Numbered from the stretch's first letter, positions 49,486 through 59,870 are shown. The stretch: 64,000 bases of DNA from Echinarachnius parma (GCA_037951105.1 JBAMJV010004352.1:95718-159717); one strand, 5' to 3'. Notes: a model not told the origin generated them from the letters alone. A program made the numbers and translations.

Positions 49486-50205
49486 TTTGCTCATGTAAGC
49501 TGGCACCATGGCGTGGCTCATCTGCATACTCCTCTTCATCTTCGGGTGAGTCAATTGATGATGATGATGATGATGATGCTGATGATGGTGGTGGTGGTGG
49601 TGGTAGTGGTTTGCTCATGAAGCTGGCACCATGGCTTGGCTCATCTGCATACTCCTCTTCATCTTTGGGTGAGTCAATTGGCTAAATTCATTAGCATTGT
49701 CGGATGATTGTCAGGATGATGATGCTGATGATGATGATGGTGGAGGGAGTTGATGATGATGACAATGAGGATGAGGATGCAATAATGATGATGATTAATC
49801 GGTGTGATGATCAACTATCACCATCATCATCTTCTTCATCCTTGTCCTGGTCATCATCATCCTTCCTCCTTCTCCTCATCACTCATCACTGTATTCATCA
49901 CCTTGTTATCATTTTAAAAACATCATCACCATTTTCATGGCTTGGCTCATCTGCACACTCCTCTTCATCTTTGGGTGAGTCAATTGGCTAAATTCATTAA
50001 CATTGTCGGGATGGTGGCGGCGGTGGCGGTGGCGGTGGTGGGTGGTGCTGTGGTGCTGTGTGGTGGTGGTTTTTTATCCTAACATTTCTCTTGATATTTC
50101 AGATTCTGGGTGTGCTGTTGCATCCCGTTCTGTGTTGATGGTATGCAGAATGCCATTCATACCTGTCCGGTCTGCAAGTACCGCGTCGCAACTTACAACC
50201 GCTAA
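35011..50205 (+). CDS. LITAF: LITAF-domain membrane protein, six coding exons
   Basis: The first recognised exon starts at 35011 after a TTCAG acceptor; the ATG is at 35067. Coding exons: 35067-35121, 37956-38137, 40965-41000, 41912-41959, 48883-49097, 50103-50205. All joins are GT-AG and in frame, giving 212 aa. PPPY at residues 10-13 matches the NEDD4-family WW ligand of LITAF proteins. Residues 19-107 are P/G/Y/Q-rich, with AYPPAGQPP repeats and PGM repeats from two duplicated small exons. The LITAF domain has C149-P-N-C152, a hydrophobic segment at about 166-190, and H198-T-C200-P-V-C203, the knuckles that bind one zinc. Known relatives are monotopic proteins of late endosomes/lysosomes linked to ubiquitin-dependent sorting. 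The introns are packed with MITEs. An alternative last exon lies at 53106. Confidence 0.93.
35172..35340. mobile_element. Short MITE with TA target (CCGTATTTG family)
   Basis: Inverted ends CCGTATTTGCTGGTGTATTA and its near complement, flanked by TA (35170-35171, 35341-35342). The arms include GTATTAACCGCAC, and the centre is an A/T homopolymer. It is 169 bp and lies in LITAF intron 1, 50 bp after the exon. Confidence 0.85.
35876..37383. mobile_element. Long-inverted-repeat element with 4-bp ACTA duplication
   Basis: The ends GGGTCATTCCGTGTCAATTC and its complement are flanked by ACTA (35872-35875, 37384-37387). The arms extend roughly 600 bp each (e.g. CGGACGTATGGTTTTCGCGT in the left arm, complement at about 37.24 kb) and are highly similar. 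There is no transposase. It lies in LITAF intron 1. The superfamily is left open. Confidence 0.85.
38356..39930. mobile_element. Inverted-repeat element, GCTTATG direct repeats
   Basis: It starts CAACGCTCGAAATTAAC and ends with TAATTTCGAGCGTTG, flanked by 7-bp GCTTATG (38349-38355, 39931-39937). Near both ends are GGCCCGRTCGGGCCAG-like palindromes. A shorter, reversed relative is at 43377-44177. It has no coding capacity and lies in LITAF intron 2. Confidence 0.85.
38598..38903. repeat. 146-bp tandem duplication inside the 38356 element
   Basis: The segment beginning AACATGTTTTTAAATTGTGG at 38598 is repeated at 38758 (period 160). The copies run to 38743 and 38903 and look identical by eye, indicating a recent duplication. 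Confidence 0.85.
40694..40950. repeat. Tandem duplication before LITAF exon 3
   Basis: TTAGGTTTGGCTGTATGTAA and the following GGGGGAGTTATTAATATTG segment occur twice, about 150 bp apart (from about 40694 and 40844). It sits just upstream of the first of the two duplicated PGM exons. Confidence 0.7.
41140..41755. mobile_element. hAT-like MITE with 8-bp target duplication
   Basis: Ends TAGAGCTGAGTCAAA and its complement, flanked by perfect ATAAGTAC (41132-41139, 41756-41763). The interior holds CGATATCCGACCG inverted motifs and long A and T tracts. It lies in LITAF intron 3, between the two duplicated small exons. The poly-K/F open frames inside are artefacts. Confidence 0.88.
42110..42506. 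mobile_element. Foldback MITE, ~400 bp
   Basis: The arms meet at GGTTCCTAAATTTAGGAACC (about 42299-42318) and extend outward to TATAGAGT / ACTCTATA. AATGTCCAAATAC on the left faces its complement on the right. The target duplication is unclear. It lies in LITAF intron 4. Confidence 0.75.
42714..43236. mobile_element. TTAA-flanked MITE (Kolobok-like ends)
   Basis: The termini AGGAGAAGTTTCCCC and, reversed, AGGGACAGTTTCCCC are flanked by TTAA (42710-42713, 43237-43240). Further in, TGGAGGCTGCCATT faces AATGGCAGCCTCCA. A TTAA target with AGGG ends suggests Kolobok, with piggyBac as the alternative. Confidence 0.8.
43377..44177. mobile_element. Inverted-repeat element, TGTTATG direct repeats, relative of 38356
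   Basis: It starts CAACCCTCGAAATTAGC and ends TTAATTTCGAGCATTG, with TGTTATG on both sides (43370-43376, 44178-44184). The GGCCCGAYSGGGCC palindromes occur near both ends, as in the 38356 copy, but in reversed order. It is 801 bp and lies in LITAF intron 4. Confidence 0.85.
45466..46348. mobile_element. Foldback mariner-like MITE with TA target
   Basis: The ends CACCGTGTCCCAGAAAAACG and its complement are flanked by TA (45464-45465, 46349-46350). The arms are about 400 bp each, with a short asymmetric centre near 45.9 kb. The interior is clearly homologous to 50314-52200 (for example CATGACTGAATTAGAAC). The TA target and CAGAAAAA-type ends fit Tc1/mariner-derived MITEs. Confidence 0.87.
46618..46740 (+). 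mobile_element. Truncated tRNA-derived SINE fragment
   Basis: GGTTCGAATC is a Pol III B box, followed by CGGATGGTGACGATAAAGG and CGGTCCCATCATACG and an A/C-rich end (CAAAAACCAAACAACCAACC). No A box is seen upstream, so the 5' part is missing. The assignment rests mainly on the B box and tail. Confidence 0.5.
48237..48560. repeat. Interspersed repeat with (CCGT)n and a duplicated 45-bp segment
   Basis: CATTTTTGTCGAGCCCACCG and a CCGTCCGTCGGTCCGTCTGTCC tract are followed by two copies of a segment containing AACTTTCCAACC and GTAACCAAACTTGATTGG, separated by GGTCAAAGGTCA repeats. It is a probable transposon fragment. The nearby (GTCT)n at 24546 may be a relative. Confidence 0.5.
49039..50015 (+). 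repeat. Seven-copy array of the LITAF membrane segment plus splice donor
   Basis: The 3' end of exon 5 and the start of its intron (GCTGGCACNATGGCTTGGCT through TTTGG/gtgagt) recur after the genuine copy. Further copies start near 49163, 49285, 49383, 49484 and 49609, with a shorter one near 49936. Most keep GGGTGAGTCAATTG; one has GGGTAAGTCG. They are separated by GGT and GAT triplet tracts. Each copy would encode MAWLICILL(C/F)(I/V)FG. None has a pyrimidine-rich acceptor before it, and reading through the first donor meets TAA in the intron. They are therefore likely untranslated decoy donors rather than exons. Confidence 0.88.
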
Positions 50206-50221
50206 GTGACCAAGGACCCAG

Positions 50222-50311
50222 GGTAGGAAATATATGGGGGCTGAGGGCAATTTTGCCCCTAATTTTCAAAATAGCCCCCTAATTCAGTAGGTAGCCCCTA
50301 AAATTACCATA
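50222..50311. repeat. Left part of an interspersed GGGGGC repeat split by a MITE
   Basis: It matches 33415-33600 in reverse (CCCCCTAATTTTCAAAATAG). The remainder resumes at 52203-52275 after the insertion at 50314-52200. It is part of the LITAF 3' untranslated region if exon 6 is terminal. Confidence 0.75.
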
Positions 50312-50313
50312 TA

Positions 50314-52200
50314 CAGAGTGTGACAGAAAAAATGAAACCGGATTTTCTGTCATAATGAATCATTTCTTTGATAAGATATACCATAAAACTCCGTGTATAA
50401 GCCGCACTTTTTTTCCGTCGGAAAAATTTCAAAGTCGGGGGTGCCCCTTATACACAGGTACAGAAAAAAAAAGATATACCTTTTTCTCACACAAAAAATA
50501 TTGGTTACAGATGTAAAAATTGCAAGTTCATTGAGCAAATAGTTCTGCTAATGAATATTCATACATTCGTGAGCAGCAGTACTCATTATATATGCAATTA
50601 TCTAACCAGTGGTTATAAATTTTGCTCATAATTGAAAATAGTTGTTAGTTAATTTAGAAAATTGCAATATATTTAATGCGTAGAAGTGCTTATGAATATT
50701 CATAAATATGAATATGAATATTTATGAGCACCAGTGTTATTGCTAAATGCGTGCAATTTTTGTACTAACCACTATTTTGTATATGAAAAAATGTATATAT
50801 GATGATGAAAGCTACAATTGACATTAAAGGGTACCACCACCCAAAAATAATATTCTTATTAAAGAAAGGTAACATATTTAGTATTCCATTCCATCAACAA
50901 GTTTACAAAAATATGTTTCCAGAAAGAAATAAATATAATTGGAAACGCATCACCATTCTAAAGCATGCGTTCATGCGGTCTGAATTACGCAGACTGCTAT
51001 GTGTGCGGTGAATTGCAATGCGTGCAGAGCGAACGAATCGCCCGGGAATCTATTGTTCACAAACGTGCGCGTGAATAGCTGCATTGGCGCACTCGCAAAT
51101 GGTTGGCCCGTATGGAACCAGTAAATAGCAGTGGCTCCGTAAGTGGTGGAAATTAATTGCTTTGTTTATGAATTACACAACCCTTTGCAAAATGTTGGGT
51201 ATCTATTTGATATCACAAAACGGTACCAAAACATATAATAATGTGTTGTTCTTTGCCTGGTGGTCCCCTTTAAGCCCTTGATATGCCCTAGACCAGCGAT
51301 GTAAGTATTCCAACAGCACTACAGGGTGTCTATTTTTTTTAGAAAGTTGGGGGTGCGCTTTATACACGAGTGCGCCTTATACACGGAGTTTTACGGTACA
51401 TGTATGCGAAGCTCTGTTTCTCCTCTTTCATTTGATGTACAACTTATGGCACATCATTCACGCATGACTGAATTAGAACAATGGAAATGGGTGATACCAA
51501 AATTCCATTTGCACGCAGGAAACTGCAAGTTTGGGTGAGTCTTTAGGTTAGTAAACGTACTTATCTCGAACTAAAACAAACATCGCATCAAAATTCATAT
51601 TTTTATCTTTCATATGACACCTCATGATTAAAAAATGAATGATTTATGCCAGAGAACGAGTACAATGAAAACATGCTTGATTTCAGCCCAAATGCGTAAC
51701 TTTCCTGATCTAGCATGTTTCCCATGTTATCCCTGATCCCCATGTTTGTGTAAATTCACTCAATGCATCAAGTCCATTGTCATCTGCTAATTCAGGAAAG
51801 CTGAGCGACTTCTTACTCAACTATCTACTCATTTGGGCAGAAATCAGGCATGTTTTCATTGTACTTGTTCTCTGGCATACATCGTTCATTTTTTGTGCAT
51901 GAGGAGTCATAAAAGATACAAATATGAATTTTTATGCGAGTGTTTGTCCTTTTTCAAAATAAGTACATTTACTACCCTAAAAACTCACCCAAACTGTTAA
52001 TTTCTGCGTGCAAATGGAATGTTAATAACACCAATTTCTATTGCTTTAATTCAGTCATGCGTGAATTATGTGCCATAAGTTGTACATCAAATGAAAGAAG
52101 AGAAACATAGCTTTTCATGTATGTACATTAGAAGAAATTATTCATTATGACAGAAAATTTCTGCCATGAAATCCGGTTTCGTTTTATCTGGGACACTCTG
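50314..52200. mobile_element. Mariner-like MITE with TA target, containing a nested MITE
   Basis: The ends CAGAGTGTGACAGAAAAAAT and its complement lie between TA (50312-50313) and TA (52201-52202). Outer arms match the element at 45466. The related repeat at 33.4-33.6 kb has an unbroken TTACCATAGGGTATTATG where this one is split ACCATA/TATGGTATTATG, so the filled site is confirmed by a paralogous empty site. The element lies in the 3' region of LITAF exon 6. Confidence 0.88.
50381..51396. mobile_element. MITE of the CCRTAAAACTCCG family, nested
   Basis: The ends CCATAAAACTCCGTGTATAA and, reversed, CCGTAAAACTCCGTGTATAA are flanked by TA (50379-50380, 51397-51398). It interrupts the left arm of the 50314 element, because the arm sequence continues at 51399. 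A sibling is at 57734-58506. Confidence 0.85.
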
Positions 52201-52940
52201 TATATGGTATTATGTTAAACATTTAGTGATATCCATCAGATTGAAAAAGTAGCCCCTAAAATACAAAATTAGTTCCTGCATTGGGTGGTGGTGGTGGTGG
52301 ATGATGATGATGACCATTAACCAAATTAACATCATTGTCATTATCATCATCATCATCATCATCCACATCATCATCATCAACGTTATCATCATCATCATCA
52401 TCATGAAATTAAATTGAAATCGATTTATTGTCAATATATAATAATCAGTTCAATATTTACAATTTACAATAGTCATAGTACAGATTAATGAAACATCTTG
52501 TATTAACAATACAATAGAAAGAATTGACAAAAGGGGCTAACAAAATAGCACAGTGCTAATTAAGGTTAGTACCAAAATAATAAATTGCACAAACAAAATA
52601 CATTTCAGCTGATCTAACTTATTTACACACTATATACAATCAATTAAAAAAGATGTATATTATATATACATAATCATTATATTAATAATAATAATAAATA
52701 GGCAGATTAATAAATAAATGTATATTTATTTTAATATACTCGCTACAAATATACTGTTTTAGTGCTTGGCAAAAGCTTTTCCGTCTATTATTTTCCCTTA
52801 AATACATCGGTAGTTGCTTCCACAAATCATCATCATCATCATCATCATCATTGCTTTGCTTATTTATGCTATTACTTTTTTAATAATGTACAATTAAGAT
52901 TTTATTTACGAAATGAAGAATAGAAGTAATTTTAAAATGT

Positions 52941-53015
52941 CTCTTGATATTTTGGTTTCTGGCTGTGCTGTTGCAAGCAGTGCTTTGTTGATGGTATGCA
53001 AAATGTGATGCTGTT
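52941..53015 (+). pseudogene. Degenerate copy of the last LITAF exon
   Basis: CTCTTGATATTTTGGTTTCT followed by GGCTGTGCTGTTGCAAGCAG matches the acceptor and start of exon 6 (50103). The acceptor AG is lost and the copy fades after about 70 bases. It is the middle member of three copies. Confidence 0.75.
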
Positions 53016-53105
53016 TTAATACATTTTCAATAATTTATATGTAAGATTTTATAGGCAAAATCTAGAAGAAAAAATTTAATTTAAGCATTTCTCTTTTATT
53101 TTCAG

Positions 53106-53208
53106 ACTATGGCCGTGCTGTCTCATCCCGTTCTGTGTTGATGGTATGCAGAATGCCATTCATACCTGTCCGGTCTGCAAGTACCGCATCGCAACTTTCA
53201 ACCGCTAA
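53106..53208 (+). CDS. LITAF: Alternative last exon of the LITAF-like gene
   Basis: After a TTTTATTTTCAG acceptor, 103 bases encode in the same phase as exon 6 the sequence GLWPCCLIPFC...CPVCKYRIATFNR then TAA. Nearly all residues match exon 6, including the second zinc knuckle H-T-C-P-V-C. Differences are mostly in the membrane part (FWVCCC versus LWPCCL). Splicing exon 5 (donor at 49097) to this exon would give a second full-length isoform of 212 aa. Use in mRNA is inferred, but the intact acceptor, phase and stop argue for function or very recent duplication. Downstream AATAAA signals occur near 54.6, 55.16 and 55.35 kb. Confidence 0.78.
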
Positions 53209-56200
53209 GTGACCCAGGACCACCAACAACCGCTATTAAGTAACGCATCACCACTTGCAAATGCACAAATGCTAAGTACTGTGTGACCAATTTCAACTGC
53301 TAATTGTTACATGTTACCACTACCAATCACCATGAACAACAGCTAAGTACTGTGTGACCACTATCAACTGCTCATAACAACTCATAACAACCTTACAATC
53401 GCTAAGCTTAACCCTAGGTTATCTTTGACTATGGAGTTAATTTTACATACTAATATTGATAATTCCCCATTCCTCTGGGTTTAATTTATTCTATGGACTA
53501 AAGAAGTAGTCATAGAATGATAAGTTTTCAACCAGGGTTAAATTTAAGTAGCTGTTGAGAATTTGGGCCTAAGCATTGCATTGCCACATAATGTGCATGT
53601 ATGACCAAGAAAGCACCATGGCACATTGTTTTTCAAATGGTTTAAGCAGTCTTGATGTCGTTTCTCCACAAACTTGCCTCTTGACTGGGAATCTTGAGTC
53701 TTTTTACAGAAAGTTTAGGATGTTTGTAAGTTTGAAAACTTTTACAAAAACTTCAAAGTCTCCCAAAAACTTCAAAGTCTCCCAACATTAGGGACTGAAT
53801 AATGGCAACAATACTAGAAATTAAATTTGTTTTCCCCCAAGAGGACCAGTCGGACAATTCAAATCAAGATAGCAAGATTTTAGTGTCCCGGAAACCTGCT
53901 ATATAGAAGCCTCCAAAATCACTGAAAAATATGTTATGGTTGTCTATGTAAATTTTTGGTAGCCCAAATCTAATTTTCAGTTGCCTCGGTTTGAGCCCGG
54001 ATTGACATTTTTTTAAAGGCAATTAGAAAAAGGCATGAAATGTTGCTTTACTGCAGGACTCCCCATGACAAATGATGTACCAAAGTGCAGAAGTGATGCA
54101 TTACTACTTACAAAATGGTTGCTAAATGGCAGGTTGCATGTCCCTAGTAGCCAGTCAAACGATACACATGAGATCTTTCGGACCATGTCATAAATTAGGA
54201 GCAATATGTTAGCTTCAAGAGCCTGTATGTGGGTGACGTTGATACAATTCTCCACATTAGTGGTATAATGATCGAGTCTTTCTCACTGTCTGTGTTTTGT
54301 TTTTTCTTTCTTCTTTCAAAACTAAGTTAGATGGGAATGGAGTATTGATGAAAAGGGGCATTTCTCTGATACTGTTTGACTGATTGGGGGGACATGCAAA
54401 TTATGGGGGAGCTTACTATACTATGTGTATTTCTGTATTCTTTTAAGGATTTAACCCTCGTGTTTTGTATTGGTTTTTTGTTGTAAAAATATTGGGAGAG
54501 CTCGTGCCCTGAACCTCTTTCGTAGCCATTGTAGATGGGGGATTAAGTGTTTCATGAAAACTTGTCTAAAGTAAGTGGATTCTTGCGATTCAATTGAAAT
54601 AAAAGAATATTTGTTTTTACTCCGGCCCCTATGCTAGTGCCTCATAATTCTGGTGCCCCATTCAAAAAGAAACAGAATATAAATTATATAAATTTAAATG
54701 GCTGAACACATTAAAATTGAAAAGCTGATATTCAAATTTAAAAGGCTGAGACTGTGAGGTTGAACTTTTGAAATGTTTTTTTTTTCTTTGTGCATTATAA
54801 TCGGTTTCTTATTAATGCATTTATTTGTAATTATTGAGTAATGTCGATATTTCGTTTACTTTTTACATTATCTTTATAACTTTTCTGAATGGTACTCAAT
54901 CACTACAAAATATTGTAACGCTTTCCATTGATTGAGCATATGTAAGATAATTTGTCAATCATATAAGATATAATTATGTACATTTATTGAGGGTTTTTAT
55001 ATGTATATAAAAGTTAGTGAATTTTGTAATTTCTGAACACTAGGCATATTAGCACAATTTTACTAATATACATTTCTAAGGCGTTCTCTTCCGAGATGTG
55101 CCCATGGTATGACAAAAATAATGGATGGCGCTCTTTGCAATTGCATAGAGCAACCATTTTAAAATAAAAGAACAAAAGGTTTTCTTTATACTTTATACAG
55201 TGTATTGTGTTACCATCTCAAAAAAAGGAATGTTTAGTTGTGTGAAAGATCATGTACAATGTTATCATGTTGTGCTATACAGAAGATGATTAAAGTAAAT
55301 ATATGGGTCTCAATTATGGAGTTGTTGATGAATTTTCATGTCAATTTGATAACAAATAAAAGCTTTTTATTTTTGTTATTCTTTTTTATACTGAATGAGC
55401 AAACAAATTATGTGCAGGAAAATTGATGTTTTAATTTTGCCTAAAGAGTGACAGAGGCTTTTGTAAATATATATATTGACTAAAGGGTTTGAAAACACAA
55501 ACAAAACTTCAAATTATTCTCTTAATGTTATGAGATTTCATCTGAATCTCATAACATTAAGTTCATTTGAATAGTCAAACAGTCAAATACCCATATGCAA
55601 AATACATATATCCAAAAAATTGTAAGATTGGTGTGTATAAACCAAATAAACTTAAGTTTTTTTTTCTTTCTTCATTTTCATGTATTGAGAGTAGCTGAAT
55701 GTAAAGTATTATTAACTATAAATGTACATGTATAATGTCATTGGTACTACTTAAATATTGTGTGATAAGTGAATGGAAGCTATGATAGAACACTTCATGT
55801 GAAACAGCATTTAATTATTGTATTCACTTTGTATCAAGTCATATTTACTTTATAATAGATTAATTATGTTTAAAGATACTGCAATTATGGGATGTAGGAA
55901 TTAATTAATAATAAATTTAAATATTTAATACATTTTACCATTGTATTTTGTGTACATTATGTTCATTTAAAGATTTTAAAAAACCTGTAGAATGGTGTAG
56001 GGACCAATTGATTATATTCATTAAAGGGGTAATTATATGGCCATTACAATTATTTAGACCAAAGAAACATTTGTGTAATACAATAATAAACATAAAATAA
56101 TTATTTAATACATTTTGGAAAGACTTTCAAGAGGTTTTCTTGACATTTAAAACAATTGAAATGTATAAGATGCTGAATTCCAAGTTACATAGTATAAATT

Positions 56201-57731
56201 GTTTAGTATTGTACTGTTGTGTGTCTATTATTTTAGAAAATCAGCAGAAATGCTCAGTCTAATATCTTAGAATTTTCTCCTCACTTAATTCACTTTCAAT
56301 CATATATTATATTCTACATATTGTATATTGTTAAGTGATGTATGAAAATTATAATTAAGGCGTATTATGTTGATATTAGTAATTATCAAATGTACTCACT
56401 TCAAAATATTAAATCAAAGGCTATGATTTTGAAACAAAAAATATCTCAAATACATCTTTTGTGTGTGTGTGTGTGTTAAGTGTTTGTTTGTTTGTTTTGT
56501 GTATGTGTGTGTATTGGGATTATTAGTCCAATGGTCTCCAAAGTAATAAGTCAAAAGCTATGATTTTTACAAAATTATCTTCCCATTCAGGACTGGTCCC
56601 AAAAATGTCTATAGCGCCTAATACAAAATTATCTTTAGGCGCTTTAACAAAATATACTTGATAGACAATATTTACAAAATAGATTGACATAATTATCGCA
56701 TTCTAAAATTAAATAACAATGTACAAAATGCTAGAAAATTTGACTACATTTTAATATGAATTGTCTACTACAGATAATACTTTGGCTTGAGTCTATGAAG
56801 AATAAATGTTATAGAAAAACCTATCGGTCCTAAAAGGGTTAATTTTGTTTATGTGTGTGTGTGCGTGTGTGTGTAAAATTGTACAAGCAAAAAGACTTCA
56901 GAATCACAAATCATCAAATCAGAGCAATTGAGACTTTTGTGCATTAAATTATTTTAATTAAGAATGTGGTTCATTACATAATCGTCACTGCAGTCAAAGA
57001 AAAAATATTTGAAACAAAAGTAAAACTATATAGAGCATTATAAACATATAAAAGTGAATACATGTGATACAATGGTTCTTTATGCAAATAAAAAAATACA
57101 AAATTCATTTTACAATGCATAAATATAATTTCACACACAAGAATATTATACTTTTTAAAAATAATACTGTTTTCTCCACACCTGATTATGTACACAAGCT
57201 ATCTACAAATTTTAGACACATACAGTGAGGACCATGACATCCATGTCATATATAACAGGCGCATGTACTCTTGCTTAACCTTACTTACAGGCTCAACACT
57301 GGGGGAAGTGCAAACTGATGTTGGGAACAGCGAACAAAATACACGGGGACGGCAGGCGAATTCGCCCCCGAAATGCCCAAAAGAGCCCCCTAAAAAAAAA
57401 AGGGATTTTCTGTTTGGATCGTGATCAAATGCTGATCACTTACAGCATTAGAACCTAATAGTAGCCCCTGAAATTCAAAAAAGAGCCCGGAAATTTGTAG
57501 CCCCCGAGATGATAAAAGTAGCCCCTGAAAGTTGGAAAAGTAGCCCCGAAAAGGAGCCCCCGAAATAAAAATTATTTTTTCGCTGGTTGGGAAATTTTCA
57601 TGAATGGTCTAGTGCCCAACCGGATAACTAACATTTCTGACCATCTCTCTACAACAGAAAATATATAATTCCTTATTTATTAAATCTCATCTATGAATAA
57701 TAAGCCACAGAGTTGCCAAGTAGATTATAGC
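53209..57731. other. AT-rich gene-free stretch, probably partly LITAF 3' UTR
   Basis: No coding exon is recognised. A perfect hairpin with 17-bp arms, CTTAATGTTATGAGATT, and a 7-base loop lies at 55521-55561. TTAACCCTAGGTT at about 53409 faces an imperfect complement near 53550. (GT)n runs occur near 56460 and 56855. The G/C-poor composition and several AATAAA motifs fit 3' UTR and intergenic DNA. Confidence 0.45.
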
Positions 57732-57733
57732 TA

Positions 57734-58372
57734 CCGTAAAACTCCGTGTATAAGACGCACTCGTGTATAAAACGCACCCACAACTTTCACAGCAAAAAAT
57801 AAAAAATAAAAAATAGTTTTTTTTTTTTTTTTTTTTTTTTTTTACATTTTTGTATTGGACACCCTGTAGTTTTTTTAAAGACCCTGAAGTGATGTTGGAA
57901 TGCTTATACCACTGGTCTAGGGCATGACAATAGCTTAATGTTGAATGTAGCATTCATCAACATCATTTTCTCACATGAAAATAGTGGTTTTAGTACACAA
58001 ATTGCACATTTATTGAGCAGTAACACTGGTGCTCATAAATATTCATATTCATATTCATGAATATTCATGAGCATCAATACTCACTAAATATAATGCAATT
58101 TCCTAAATTTACTAACAACTATTTTTAATTATGAGCAAAATTTATAACCACTGGTTAGAAAATTGCATATCTAATTAGTACTGCTGCTCACGAATGTATG
58201 AATATTCATTAGCAGTATTACTGCTCAATAAACTTGCAATGTTTACATTTGTAACCAATATTTTTTGTGTGAGAAAAAGGTATATATTGCTGAATGCTGC
58301 AACTGCCAGCAAGCTCTTGTCATGCCCTAAACCATGTGTTAAATACACATACAACATGACTACAGGGTGTCC

Positions 58373-58420
<48 letters not shown>

Positions 58421-58506
58421 TTGCTGTACCTGTGTATAAGACGCACCCCCCACTTTGAACATTTTCCGACAGAAAAAAAGTGCGTCTTATACACGGAGTT
58501 TTACGG
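57734..58506. mobile_element. MITE of the CCGTAAAACTCCG family
   Basis: Ends CCGTAAAACTCCGTGTATAA and its complement, flanked by TA (57732-57733, 58507-58508). The interior inverted arms contain TGAATATTCATGAGC-like motifs and A/T homopolymers. It is a sibling of 50381-51396. Confidence 0.87.
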
Positions 58507-58508
58507 TA

Positions 58509-59247
58509 CCTACTGCGGTGAATTTGTTCTTCAGTATCTCATTTGTTTTCTTCTTTTTTGGGGGCAAGTACATTTTTTGTTGGGGCAAGTCAAATTTTAA
58601 AATTAATGATTATACTTGCCCAAATGGGCAAGTAGACTTGGGAAGATAGTGTGAAGGCTTGCTCAATACCTCCTTATTACACAAAGCTGAAATTTACTCC
58701 TTTTTTGGGGGTATTAGTTCATATTTGAGTTTCCCTCCTCCGATCTTACTTGTTCAAGGCAATTGACCAAGTAGGTTGGTAGAGCCCTAGGATTCTACTA
58801 TAAGTATTTGTTTATAAAAGAACACATTAAAAATACAATATAATTTCTTGTAATTAACCATTGTACTAAAAATCTAACTTTGTAATTGTAATACTTTTTC
58901 ATGATTTTTTACAAAAATAATACAAATTACATATAATATTTAAATACCATTATACACATCAAATTTCATTGAAAAGGGCATCTGAATTTTTGTTGCATAA
59001 TAAGAAGGCTCCTGATAATAAATTACACTTTATAACATTCACATGATGTATAACATGATTATATATCTTGATAAATCCTGGAAAATCAATGTGTTCAACA
59101 AAGTACACAGGAAAGACTTGTTCAGACTGATTTTTTGTACAAGATACATTTTCAATAGACTTTAGCCTGAGATAATATGCATCTGCTAGCTAATCCTAAT
59201 AACAATTTGATTTTTGTGTATATGCATATATATGCATGTTACTTTTA
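58509..59247. other. Gene-free stretch
   Basis: AT-rich sequence with no exon or repeat boundary that can be supported. Confidence 0.4.
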
Positions 59248-59292
59248 GACAATAATCTATCTACCTCGGATCCCTTAGCTTCTAGCTCCTAG

Positions 59293-59370
59293 CTACTTCC
59301 AGCCTTCATCTCTTGCCTGAGCAGTATCATGGCATCCCAGGCCTTGAAGATACTCTGTCTGATCACCACA
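59293..59370 (-). pseudogene. Downstream copy of the last exon, acceptor region broken by a MITE
   Basis: The minus strand reads VVIRQSIFKAWDAMILLRQE then MKAGSS and a stop, against VVIRQRIFKAWDAMVLLKQQ in the real last exon. The frame is still open. Eight or so bases upstream of the homologous part, the MITE at 59378-59610 interrupts the sequence, so the original splice acceptor is displaced. Confidence 0.75.
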
Positions 59371-59377
59371 AACATTT

Positions 59378-59610
59378 CTAATGGCCCGGTCAGATATCAA
59401 CGGATATCGGAAACGTATGCCCAACGAATAGACAATTTGCGAAATTAAATTATCCGGTGATGAAAGTCGTCTCCATTGCTTCATGTACAAAACATAGAAT
59501 GTACATCACCGGACAAGGAACGGACAAGAAACGTATAGAACGGATGAAAAATTTAGCTCTCCGTTTGACATCCGTTTGCGCAATCCGTTGATATGTGACC
59601 GGGCTATTAG
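59378..59610. mobile_element. Short MITE, AACATTT direct repeats
   Basis: The ends CTAATGGCCCGGTCAGATAT and, reversed, CTAATAGCCCGGTCACATAT lie between AACATTT (59371-59377) and AACATTT (59611-59617). It is 233 bp with inner arms around CAACGGAT. It sits in the acceptor region of the duplicated last exon. Confidence 0.82.
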
Positions 59611-59779
59611 AACATTTTCTACACTTAATGGGGTACACCTGTTAGAGGGTTAAAATATACCTTGCAAAAGCTTACCTGATTAATCAGGGAATACTGTAAA
59701 TCATATAATTTCTTTTAGAGCATAATCTAATGATTCTACCTCGGATCCTTAAGCCTCCTAGCTCCTAGCTCCTAGCTAC

Positions 59780-59870
59780 TTCCACCAGCCAACTCCTGTT
59801 GCTTGAGCATCGCCATGGCATCCCACGACAAGATTGCTGTTCCATCACCACACACATTTCTTACGTTTCT
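59780..59870 (-). pseudogene. Degenerate middle copy of the last exon
   Basis: GCTTGAGCATCGCCATGGCA and CCATCACCACACACATTTCTT match the real last exon region, but the centre has diverged. Not usable as an exon by inspection. Confidence 0.65.

Noticed and set aside
49240-49991. Frames with poly-D, poly-S, poly-M or poly-V around the LITAF repeats
   Set aside because: Triplet repeats give low-complexity frames. The real coding exon ends at 49097.
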